From assembly GCA_948567375.1 (NCBI GenBank), contig OX419760.1, forward strand, positions 7,378,001-7,442,000: a stretch of DNA of 64,000 bases, written 5' to 3'. Within the stretch, counting starts at the first letter, position 1. Each line of letters opens with the position of its first letter. The position numbers and the translations under genes were made by a program. Origin of the DNA: Lunularia cruciata (lineage: Eukaryota > Streptophyta > Marchantiopsida > Lunulariales > Lunulariaceae). The notes under the pieces were generated by a model. The model did not search any database, was not told where the DNA came from, and saw nothing but the letters and a program-made list of their open reading frames with translations. Below are positions 1 through 10,698 of the stretch, in pieces.

Positions 1-985
1 TGAGCACCTAGCTGCTCACACTTAGACATTCAATTGCAGCTTCCAACTTAAATCTGTGGCTCTTTCTAGGCCTATAAATACCTCTTCAACATAATCACCT
101 CCATCTTTTAGCTTATTGTTGCACGGAGCTATGGCCAATTCATAGTCATGGATACCATTACAGTTGGCACTTGGCTATTTTTATACCTGTCCTATCTTAT
201 CTTTCTAGAGCTTGATGTGTTCTTCCCTCTTTCAAGTTATCCTATGCAGCAGTCTTTTCTCCCAATCTGATAGACCTTCTCAAGAATTCAAATCTTAGTG
301 GAGTTGGCCGCTCTAAGGAATTAGCATTACCATTCTAAATCTCAACTAGAAGCATTTGGAGAGAATCAAAACTTGGGATCTAGAGTTCAGTTTATAATAG
401 TGCAAGTTTGTTTTTGGTGGTCACTCTATACACTACTAACCTTGTTGATTTCTCAAAAGATTCTACAGATCCAGATGCTATTGCCCTTCCCTCATTAAGA
501 CCCACCTTCTTTTCACTACTAGAAGAATTCCATTCTTCTTCACTTCCACCCTTCCTTTTCTTTCCCTACCATCATGATCAGCTAAATCTAATTATCTAAT
601 CATGTAAACATAATGCTATACAAGATGATAGCTTCTGGATCACACAATTGCAAACAGATCACATAGGGAGATTGTCAACACAGAAGAGGATAATGAGACA
701 TCAGAAGTAAAATATTCCCTCACTCCAACTATACAATGCCACCAACTGGAAAATGCTTTTCAAAGCCAAAAAAATATAGAATTACCAATCGGAGCTGGTT
801 TTTGCCTACTACTCTACTATCTTGAACAAAGTATCAACGTACTTCTCAAGCCATTACAAAAAATTCAAGATAACCTACTCAAGTTATAGCTTTAAGAAAA
901 AACCACTATAATCAAATAAATAAGACATTCATATAGACAGCGGTTGTATTTGTTGCACCCTTTGCTAAAAAAGAATGACTGATAA
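1..985. other. No recognisable feature
   Basis: AT-rich sequence with only short chance ORFs on both strands. No gag, pol, RNA gene or LTR terminus is recognised. It may be the decayed continuation of the coiled-coil relic to its right, but nothing in the sequence shows that. Confidence 0.5.
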
Positions 986-999
986 GTGATAGCAACTCC

Positions 1000-2330
1000 A
1001 TCAACTCCACCAACCAAACTTCTCCGCCTCACCATCAGATATACAACCAACCCTCAAAAGGATGATGTGCAGCAGCAGCTAAAAGCATGCATTTGCCTCT
1101 TCTTTCTTCTTGGATTCTTCTCTCTGCCTTCTTGTTTCTTGTTTTTTGTTTTTGCGTCTCTCTTTGTTGATCCAACAAATTCCATTTGATACTTCCTTGT
1201 TAATTCCTTCTCTATCACTTCCCGAAGAGTATTCTTGCTAATTCCTTCATTGTCACTTCACAAAGATTATTCCTGCCTAACTCTTTGTCACCTCCTTTCC
1301 TTTCACTGTCCTTTCTTTTGATCCTTCTTGTCAATCCTTGATTTTTCCTTTTGATACATGTCACTCCAAACATCCTTTGATTCTCTCTCTATCATTGCCC
1401 ATTCTCTTGATTCTCTTCCTTGACACTTTGATTTCCCCCTGTCACTTTTTGTCCCTATCACGAAACTCTTTCAATACCTTTCAGTCATTCAAAAAAAACT
1501 CTCGATACTTATCCGTCACTCATTCTCCTTTGATACTTCTTTGTCACCCAAAACCCCTTTTATCTCTCACTCTCCAAAAGATTCTTCTCATGGACCCTTC
1601 ACTATTTTCTGTCCTGCACTCCTGATTTCTTCCTTTTGATGTCTCTCTGTCACTCAACTTCCTCTCGATACTTTTCATTCATTCCAAATCTTGATGGGTT
1701 TTCTCTCTTTGTTGCTTTCATTCTTATTTCCTTTTGCAGTCCCTATCATTTCCTTCTTCCTTGCACTCCCTATTCCCTTCACCCACTCTTTCTAAACCCT
1801 TTGTGATACTTTCATTGTCACCTTTTTGATCTCTCACTCTCTAGAAGATTCCTCTCCTTGCACATCCTTTGATACTTTTGTGTTCCTCAAAACCCTCCTT
1901 TGATACTTTCTTGTGCCTCTAGAAAATTCCCTTTGTTCCTTGACAGCACAGAGAGCTCTCTCCTTTGACTTCAGCTGACTGGCCTTCTTGTCATGTCCAA
2001 ATTGCTAACACCAAACCTTCTAAAGGCTTTTTTCATGTGGCTGCTAAGTCTTGTTTGTCATTTTCTGCCTTCTCTGCACTAAGTTGCCTTTTTCCTATTT
2101 AATCTTTTTCTTCCTTCCCTTGACGCTCCTTCTCTTGGACATTTGCTAGTTGCTGAATATATTCTTCTTTCTTTGCCACTATTCTTTCTATCTTGCCATG
2201 GATCTTCTCCAACTTTGTTTGTACCTTCTCTATAGTACTCTTCTTGTTCTTTTTCTGTTGAGTGTTCCAGATCAGTCTCTCTACAGAGGCCTCCGACAGG
2301 AAGTCCACCCCATGATTGACAATGAAACAT
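1000..2330 (-). pseudogene. Decayed coiled-coil ORF, unknown protein
   Basis: Read on the minus strand, this stretch is rich in Lys, Glu, Arg and Gln with many stops. The best preserved part is 2,099-2,308, which contains NTQQKKNKKSTIEKVQTKLE and further heptad-like charge patterns. Further along, the phrase LLESER followed by basic residues appears at least twice (near 1,850 and 1,575), so part of the relic is an internally repeated coiled coil. On the plus strand this appears as a CT-rich, loosely repeated text with recurring CCTTTGATACTT. It resembles in style the coiled-coil ORFs inside the giant LTRs at 11.5-14.2 and 21.4-24.2 kb, but I cannot show homology residue by residue. No function is assigned. 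Confidence 0.4.
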
Positions 2331-2479
2331 TTATTATTTGCCCATTATACACCCATACGACATATTCTACTAACAAGAGACTTTCAGACAAGAGCATACA
2401 TATTTTCTTTTCTTTTGGTTTCCCTATTACACTAAATAGCACTAAGGTAACATGTAGATTATTTTCACAATGACACCGA

Positions 2480-2690
2480 GTGGTGGTAAGTACACATCAA
2501 CTCCATTCTTAGATGGGACCTACCATGTTTTTGGATGCAGCTAGAGTGGGATCACGGGCTCATCATCTTTGTCTTTGGTGGACAAACCTCTTACCCATAG
2601 AGGTTTTATAGCACGCTTATGATGGGATTCAACAACTTGACCACCTTACTATTGATGAGATTTTGGATATTGGGCACTAGTCTAAGATTG
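2480..2690 (+). repeat. Direct repeat, copy 1 (within Ty3 relic)
   Basis: This segment (GTGGTGG, then ACACATCAA, later GACAAACCTCTTACCCATAG) recurs diverged at 4,068-4,275 in the same orientation, about 1.6 kb downstream. The shared text runs for about 200 bases and includes the GATTTTGGAT block near its right end. Confidence 0.7.
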
Positions 2691-4067
2691 TGTTCTTGCT
2701 TCTGGAGTAGAGGTGGTTGGAAATGGAGTTGACTTTGTTGAGGAGCATAGAATCTGCTTAGCAACCAATGGCTTATGGCAGGCACTAGCAGCAAGGTTGG
2801 AGGAGTTACCAACTAGACTTGCCTTTGAGCAAGCTCAATTTACACCTAGAGTTGTCATATTGGATAACTAGAGGGGAATTTTCTATTTGGTGGGACCTTC
2901 AGGGAAGGTCTATACCCCACAAAAGGTCTTATTAGACTCTGTGTACAACCTCTTATGTTGGGGAAAGCTATAGTTGTTGGTCTAGAGTTATGGAAGAACA
3001 ATGTGGAGAGGTGTCCATTTCTAGAATCTAGACATGTCTAAAGGGTGGTTTTACATAATACATCACATGTGGAGAGCTCATTGTCTAGATTCAGCCTGAT
3101 AGCTCTATGGTGAGAGTTTAGGCAATTGTGATAGTAGTAGAGTCATATGATGTGCTAGTTGGTAAAGCAATGTTATACACCATGGGTTTTAGTATTGATT
3201 ATTGGGAGGAGGTAACTTCCTTTAGATCAGGTTGGTATTTAGGTGATGGACAAGTATGTTGATTACCAATACACTTTAGTAGTGGCAGTCTGGCTCACTA
3301 TAGTCAAGGACCATGACATCAATTTTAGCTTTTAGTGGTTTTGCTACTTGGGCAGATGACTTGTTGGAGAGGAACATCCATATAAAGGAGACTTCAATAC
3401 CAAAGGAGATCACTCAGATTTGGAGTACAAGTGAGATTGTTCCATCCATCTTAGATGTTCCATTGTGGAGTTTTGAGGAGGCATTGCAACAACATGTAGA
3501 CCAATTGGTACAATAGGCTTGGAGTGGAGCCTTTGTACCACTAGGAGACTAGTGTGAGGATGAGCCTTCAAAGTCTATCACATTATTGCCTTTGGATACC
3601 ACACTCATTGCTTGGCAATATCCTATAGAGGAAGTATGTCTATTGGAGTTGTTTGGTGGGATTAGCACTAGACTAGTTGTGGTATTATAGGCAATTATAC
3701 AAGTACAAAGGTACTCATATGATGAAAGAGATAAGACAACTAGGCAAGTGTCTCTACAGCATATGGCACACTTGGCCTATCGGTATCTTGAGTTATTACT
3801 AATGTCAATAGTCAAGAGTTACCAAACGACCCTACCAGTAGACATTTCCTTATTGGGGGTAGGATTTGGAGAAACATGGTCCCATTCATTTGGTGATTTC
3901 TAGATGGCCATGTAAGAAACATACCTATGGTTGCCAAGGTCAAGGCCTGCAAGATCCCTATTTTGGTGTGTTTTGGGAGATGTTATGTATACTACAACAT
4001 CTCTAGGTTCTTCAATCTATTTCTCCAACCTTGGAGAACATCCTTTTGATGGGTGATTCTTGTGGCT

Positions 4068-4275
4068 AAGTGGTGGCAATTACACATCAAGTCCATTTTG
4101 GATAGGACCTGTTGTGTTGTTAGATGCAACCAAAGTGAGATCAAGGGGTCATTGTTTTCATCTTTGGTAGACAAACCTCTTACCCATAGAGGTTCTACAA
4201 TGTGATTATGATATATTTCAACGACTATACAATCTTACTATTGATGATATTTTGGATGTTGCGCACCAATCTCAA
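4068..4275 (+). repeat. Direct repeat, copy 2 (within Ty3 relic)
   Basis: Diverged second copy of 2,480-2,690, sharing GACAAACCTCTTACCCATAG and ACTATTGATGA. It points to an internal duplication of the gag region, or to two partial elements joined end to end. Confidence 0.7.
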
Positions 4276-5249
4276 ATGATGGTAGTGGTTGATAGGTCAC
4301 CTATGGTAGTGGTGAACCTTGTTAGATAGCCCAAAGTTTCTTTACTCACATGTATGAGTTTCACAAGCTTTTTGAGAGGGTAGTCATGGACTTGTTTAGG
4401 ACTCACAATTACAACAGTTTGTGGAGCCTAATGGCAATGAGAAGGAGTGAGTGATGGGTTTTTGCACCAATATTACTACTATTACAAGTATGGCAGAGGG
4501 ATCCAAGCATCTGGTGTTAGGTTAAGCTATGGACTTGAACTATTTGACCTAGATTGTAAGCCTTGGCTTGGCAAAGCAACATAAGATGCACTTGATAGGC
4601 ATCACCAAACACTTGTGAGCTCTATGCCTATTGAGATGATTTAGGCACGTGTTGGGAGTGGTGAACTGAGTGGGCAAGTTATTCTTGGGACACACCCAAT
4701 GGCTACTAGTGAGAGTGGTCTACTTGGGGTCCATCCAAGTGATCATGGTCTACTTGGGTTAGACCCTTGGTGTCCTTTAGATGCAGCTAGAGGACATATG
4801 GAGCTTGCAGCTAGAGAAAAGGAAGTTTTCCACATTGAGGTTGGGAACTTTAGTGGTTGGGGCATGACACTACTACTCCCAAGGGCCAAGTGTAGCAACT
4901 AGTTGTCTTTCTCTCCTACATTAGCTACAAAGGATACTCAAGAGCCAAATCTTGGACCTAAGCTTACAAGAGGAAAAAGATAGAGAGTTTGGAGGTTCTT
5001 GAGGAGTTGCACAAGTTTTTTGGCCTTCAATATGAAGGAATTGGGTGCTCTAAAAGGACCTAGTATTTTAATTGAGCTTACTAGTGATACATCAGTTTCT
5101 TGATATTCCTACAAATATAATGACATAGAGAGAGCATTGATTTGGAGCCAAAGTAGAGACCTTTTTGGAGCTAGTTTGGTAGAGATTTCATATAGAGGGT
5201 ATGCTTCAGCTACAATGATGCCAACCAAGAAGGATATGCATTGCAACTA

Positions 5250-5800
5250 CATACATAGGTGGATGTGTGGAGATTACCGTCCTATCAATTGACAAACTAA
5301 GGTTCATTGGTACGTCATGCCTACATTGGAGGAGATCTTTGATGTGAATGGGCATGCAAAGGTCTTTAATACTATGAATCTTTGAGTAGGATATCATTAG
5401 TTGCCAATCAAGGAAGAGGATAAGTCTAAGATAACATTTTTGGGGTATTGATCCTCATGGTAAGGATGTATTATATCAATGGAGGCTCTTACCATTTGGG
5501 TTAAAGAACGCTCCTACTAAGTTCCAAAGGGTCTTGGATAGGATCCTAGTAGGATTAGATTTTACTTGGTTCTATATTGATGACATGTTGGTCTCTAGCA
5601 CTACTATGGAGGAGCAGGAGATACATTTGTTGGAGGTGTTTGAGAGATTGAGATCTCATGGACTCAAATTACATATTGGAAAATGTAGATTCTTCAATGA
5701 GCGGGTTGAGTATTTGGGTCATACTATCTACCCTAGAGGACTTGGTGGTTAGCAGACCAAGGTGGAGGCTATTGCAATATATTTCTCAGCCTAAAAATGT
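5250..5800 (+). pseudogene. Ty3 reverse transcriptase fragment
   Basis: The clearest block is 5,534-5,752, with the catalytic motif FYIDDMLV followed by the Ty3 thumb text VEYLGHTI. Upstream, in shifting frames, lie GDYRPIN and LPFGLKNAPTKFQRVLD, the usual fingers/palm motifs. The two aspartates of the YIDD box are present, but stops and frameshifts flank the block on both sides, so it is a pseudogene fragment of the element at 2,480-7,600. Confidence 0.85.
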
Positions 5801-6739
5801 GAGTAGAGTGTGAGCATTTCTTGGGTTGGTGAACTTCTATCACCATTATGTTAGAGGATTTAGTGTTATTGCCAAGGCCTTGACAAAGCTGACCAAGCTT
5901 ACACAAGAGTGGTGTTGGGGAGATGAGCATGAGAGAGCTTTTATAGAGCTCAAGGAGAGGTTGACATCTGCTCCTCTTCTTAGGAAACAAATCAAAGGAT
6001 GACCGTTCCAAGTTCACACTAATTGGAGCATGTTGAGGCTTAAATTACTGCTTGCCAAACATGATGATGAGGGGAAGGAGTTTGTGGTGGCCCTCCAACA
6101 ATTCAGCAAAGGTGAAGTATAGTTCATATGAGGGAGAGTGCTCAGCAACAATATAGGCAATAGCACATTTCTAATGTTACCTATTTGGTAACCTTTTCAC
6201 TCTCATCATTGATCATCAACCATTGACGTGGTTTATGGATTCCAATAAGCTTTCAAAAAAAGCTTGTATGATGGGCTTTAATATTATAAGATTATGATTT
6301 CATAGTTATTCATAGACCTAGAGTGGTGAATAATGATGCAAATGGGTTGAATAGAAACCTATATCCCAACCAATAGGATCAGACCCAAGCACATTGGCAT
6401 AGTGAGACAGATGAGGAAATAGTGCGAGGTTGGCATGCATTTAGCTTTTTATTGATATTTTTTGAGGCTTTGGTGGTATCTCTCTCAATGTATACATGAG
6501 GAGTTATTAGATCATAGATCCAAAGGGTGGAGATATTGGTACAATTTAGTAAGTCATTCATGATGATCTCTTAGTGATGGATTACCTTTGCATTGGTGTT
6601 GTGGGTGGCACAATTGGGGCCAAGGAGAGAGACCATGTTTTGTAGCAAGCCAGATGGTTTAGATTGGAGTGCAAACACCTTTTGTGTGTATGGGAAGATC
6701 ATAGAGTGCAAGTAGTACCACTTCCCTCTCAAAGACCAT

Positions 6740-7200
6740 AGTTGGTTTGTCATGCTCATGAGAAGCTATGACATTTTGGAGTAAAGCATACATATAGCTT
6801 ACTTCAAAGCCATTATTGGTGGTATGGTAAGTAGACCAATGTAAAACAATTTGTTGCTAGATGTGTGGTTTGTGACCAAGTTAGAGCATGCTCCTACACC
6901 ACAATTACACCCATTACCTATTGGGTTACCATTGGAGTTTGGACTTTATTGGACCTTTATCATTGACTATGAGACATCAATAGTATGTTTTGGTTTTGGT
7001 GTAGTACTTCTCCAAGTGGATTGAGTTGGTGGCACTTCTTGACAAGTCTAGTGAAGGGACAACTTACTTGTTTCTAGATTGGGTTCTTAGTCATTTTAGT
7101 GCACCAATTGAAGTTTTGACTGATCAAGTTATAGAATTTTTTGGGGGAGTTTTAGATCTTGTGTGACAAGACCTTGATTGATCATTGTATTACCTCTTGA
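6740..7200 (+). pseudogene. Ty3 integrase fragment
   Basis: Frames in this stretch read a zinc-binding HHCC region: a His pair around HFGVKHTYSLL, then FVARCVVCDQVRA. These are followed by remnants of the catalytic core near LDWVLSHFSAPIEVL. The order matches a Ty3 integrase following RNase H. Several stops interrupt it. Confidence 0.7.
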
Positions 7201-7617
7201 GATCACCTTGAGATAGATGGCTTATCAAAGAGAGTGGTTCAAATGGTGAAGAGAGGATTGTGTAAGTATAGTTTGCAAAGGGACCACTTGGGAGATTTGG
7301 ATCTCTAATTACCTTGGTTGGCCACGGGCTGTTGGTTCAGCTGGCAAGCCTCCTTAGCATCCATCTCTCCTTACTTTCTACTCTATGGATGAGATCCAAA
7401 TTTACCTATAGCCAATTTTCAAGATGCTATTGTAGTTTTGGACTTGGATGATCCAAACATATAGGTGAGCACATGTCCTTAATGGGCCAAGATCTTTTGG
7501 AGAGTGATGCCGGTGGCCTTTGAGAACTTGGCAATTGCTCATCATAGGGACACCTACACTATGCTACTATTTGAGGAGGTTATAGACCTTCATCTATCAA
7601 TTTCATCTAGGTGACAC

Positions 7618-7622
<5 letters not shown>

Positions 7623-7690
<68 letters not shown>
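7623..7690. repeat. (TA)n microsatellite
   Basis: About 34 uninterrupted AT dinucleotides, followed by a short imperfect (TATG)/(TG) tail to about 7,720. It lies just beyond the last readable part of the Ty3 relic. Confidence 0.97.
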
Positions 7691-7696
<6 letters not shown>

Positions 7697-7724
7697 GTAT
7701 GTATGTGTGTATATCTCTATGTAT

Positions 7725-8887
7725 ATCTATAGAAGACTATACCGATGACACTTGATGTAACTACAAACCGCACTATCTTGAGAATGCATGAGGATGTGCA
7801 TGATAATGCCTTCTAGAGTCCTTGTGTTGGAAGGATATTGTTGTACTTGCCCTTCTCTCTTTGGGAACACAAGGTACCTAGCTATGGATCCTATAGATCA
7901 AAGGTTGTAGATAAATCTATCATTTTAGTTTGAGCATATTGGTACCCAACCAATAGAACCTTCCACTCTTGTTTCTAAGATTCCATCTATCATGTAAGAG
8001 AGTAACGGGCAACCAAACTTATCATCATAACACACACTCCTGATTTACTTGTCATCACTTCTAACATTAAAAAGAGAAATAAATAGCACTCCTAGAAGGA
8101 AATAATCTAAGCATAATGCACGCACTCCAATCCAAGCCAATTGGGCGTACAAACAAGCATGCAAGCACAAAGAGGATCCAACCACAATAATTCAACAACT
8201 TCTTTTGGTAAAAATCAGCTTCAAAGCCTCCTACCTTGTCCTCAAACTGATTTAAAGCTATACTCCAAGTATCTTCCAAGTTGTACTCCAACCTCCAAAC
8301 CAATTTTTAATCCAAGTAGAGTATTTTATATCTTTTTGATGGGTAAAAGTCTATGTAACTCCGATGAAAATAACTTTTTCTTTATTTTTTATTCAAATGA
8401 TCTATGACTCAATAAAAATCTTGTGAAATATTCTTTCCAATGGTATAAAGCAAGTCATAATCTGATTACTACAACTCCTTTGACAAGCTCCCAAACTTGG
8501 GCTAATTTTTTGTAGGTTTTCACCCCAATTTCAAAATCCCTAATTGAGGATTTGCTCCTTATGTTTGATAAATGTTTCCAAATTTCTGGATTAAGGGTAA
8601 ATAATCTTCAAAATCACTTAATCAACCTAAAATCCTCAATCATAGTCATAAAAGTAGGAGAATTGACACTCAATCATGATTGAAGATAGAAATTCTCTAT
8701 CAAGCTTATGATAATATTTTCAATAGAATTTGTTGCATCAACTCTCACTTTCCATGGACCTAAAGTCAACTAAACTTTTCATAGTAGCTATTTTTATCCT
8801 TGTCTTAGCCTTTGCAAAGTTTAATAGCCTAATCAAACTACAATCCCTAGATATGGATCAATTCTTGAGTTTGGCTAACTTGTGACC
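7725..8887. other. No recognisable gene
   Basis: AT-rich sequence with short ORFs on both strands that resemble nothing known. A stretch near 8,020-8,060 resembles 45,640-45,690 (both contain CATCACTTCT after an ACACACTC-like string), so it is probably old dispersed-repeat DNA. Confidence 0.45.
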
Positions 8888-8892
8888 TCTAC

Positions 8893-9626
8893 TGTAATAC
8901 CAAGAGCTAGCCATATGATCTAGATGTGAAATTTGGTTTGGTAACATCTAGAATGATGTTATACATGATGGTCAAAATAGATCAGAGAGAAGTATCACCA
9001 AAAGAGTACTTCTACTAATAGGGCAGAAACCAAAATGGACTTGAGAACCTTAGAACCAATAGCTAGACATATGATTTAAAGGTGAGAATTGGTTTGGTAA
9101 CATCTGCAAGGATGTTACACATGATGGACTAAACAGATCAGAAAGAGGTATCACCAAAAGGGGACTTCTACTAATAAAGTAGGAACCAAAATATGCCTGA
9201 AATCTTTGAAGGCAATTTTGGAGGCCTAAACGGATGAATTAGGCCTCGAAAATGTGCAGGTTTTTTGCCAATGGAAGAAAGGCTAGCCTTCCCTCCCCCT
9301 TGCTTTGTCTTGTCAAGAGCTTTCCAACGGTACCTTACGTGATTCTGAGATTCCTACATGAAGATTCCCTAAAAGATTCTCTCTGGTCAAAGCTTGTTTG
9401 ACCAACCAGATAGGACCTAGACCAGACATGTCACCCATCCAAGTAAGTAATCCAAGGGTGGAGCTTGCTGACATGTCACCTATCTGTGTTGCTAATCCTA
9501 TGGTGGAGTTTCCTTGGAGGAGATCGTCTTTGTCTATATAATAAAGAGAAGGTGCTCCCTTGGGGCATCGATTGTTTGAGTGTGCAATCTGTGTTTTCTC
9601 TCTTCTCTTGTCCTCGGAGTATTACA
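8893..9626 (+). mobile_element. Solo LTR, family A, TSD TCTAC
   Basis: A 734-bp unit that begins TGTAATACC and ends GGAGTATTACA, flanked by a perfect 5-bp target-site duplication TCTAC at 8,888-8,892 and 9,627-9,631. A TATA-like TCTATATAATAAAG lies at about 9,534-9,547. There is no internal region, so this is a solo LTR left by recombination between the two LTRs of an element. The first third contains an imperfect tandem duplication with a period of about 157 bp (units start near 8,905 and 9,062 with AGCTAGCCATATGAT and AGCTAGACATATGAT). The same family recurs inverted at 44,687-45,413 and as a deleted copy at 46,791-47,081. Confidence 0.92.
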
Positions 9627-9631
9627 TCTAC

Positions 9632-10693
9632 ATATCCAAGTGTGTTTGATCCAAGACCTTGAATTCTTTATTTGAGGAACTATTTATATAAAAAAAATTC
9701 ACAAAGATGCAAGATCTAATCACCAAAAATAATAAAAATTTTCATAAGATGATTTGAACCACAACTATATGAGTGACCAAAATTCCAAACCTGATCAACA
9801 TCTCATCTTCAACACCTCATTTTCCAATGCTCCAACTTCAATTTGCCAGATTTGATTTGAGATTAATCAAAACCTAAAAAAATTTGCACTTAGCACTATA
9901 AATACTTTGTCCACTCTTGAAATCCACTCACAAATCATGAAGATGTCTCACAAAACTCTCCAAATTATCTTTATCGTGCTCTTGGGGATGAATTCTACTC
10001 CCTTGATTCAATTGATCATATCTTCAACAAAATCCGCTCAAATCATTTGCTTTCTATCTTCAAAGTCTAGCTTGTTAGCTTCTCTCTCCAACCATAGTCT
10101 CTTCTCCTTAAGTGACCTCCCTTAACTCCTTCAACCCTCAAAGAAGTCCATGCCTCTCCTATTGGGACCCTAAATCTTGCAATTTATCATTTAGCCTCTT
10201 CACTTTTTGACAAATGGACCCCACAACTCCACCTTGAAGCTCATGAGCAAAATTGAGTCATTCTCCATCCATAAGAGCATATAGATTGTCAAATCCTAGA
10301 CTTTCTTGTAATTAAGCACTAGAAGGATGACAAGATATGGATTTCCTATCATTGACTCCATGAATGCTGCCCCAAAATGTGCCACCATCTAATCTAGTAT
10401 GCCATCATGGTATAGAATCTAAAGTCTGATGGGATAAGGATTTAGGAGTGGTAGTTCTAAGCATAGATATCTCTTGCTCAAATGCTTTCTCCAATGCTCA
10501 CACTCTGTTATAACCCTCACTCCTCATGTCCTCCTCTCACTTGAGACACCTCAAACTAAAACACACCTTTCTTTCAACTCTCCATCACTTATATACATAA
10601 AAGCCCTTGAAAAGGATAAGATCATACTCCACATGGCCAGCCACTTAAATGCACATAGATTTTTCACATGGCAGTATTTCAACCGTGAGATCC
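9632..10693. other. No recognisable gene
   Basis: AT-rich sequence between the solo LTR and the giant-LTR element. Only short ORFs occur, none resembling a known domain. Confidence 0.5.
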
Positions 10694-10698
10694 ATCTA

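Larger units (their letters stand above)
2480..7600 (+). mobile_element. Decayed Ty3-type retrotransposon, internal region
   Basis: This is a plus-strand Ty3 (Metaviridae) relic with many stops and frameshifts and no LTR that I could recognise at either end. Order from left: a gag/protease-like part (2.5-5.0 kb) including a readable block YDVLVGKAMLYTMGFSIDYW near 3,150-3,220; reverse transcriptase at about 5,250-5,800; RNase H remnants to about 6,350; integrase at about 6,740-7,200; and a C-terminal part to about 7,600 with PYFLLYG. The domain order RT, RNase H, IN identifies Ty3 rather than Copia. All parts read in one direction, so this is one element rather than scattered pieces. It cannot encode functional protein. 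Confidence 0.8.
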
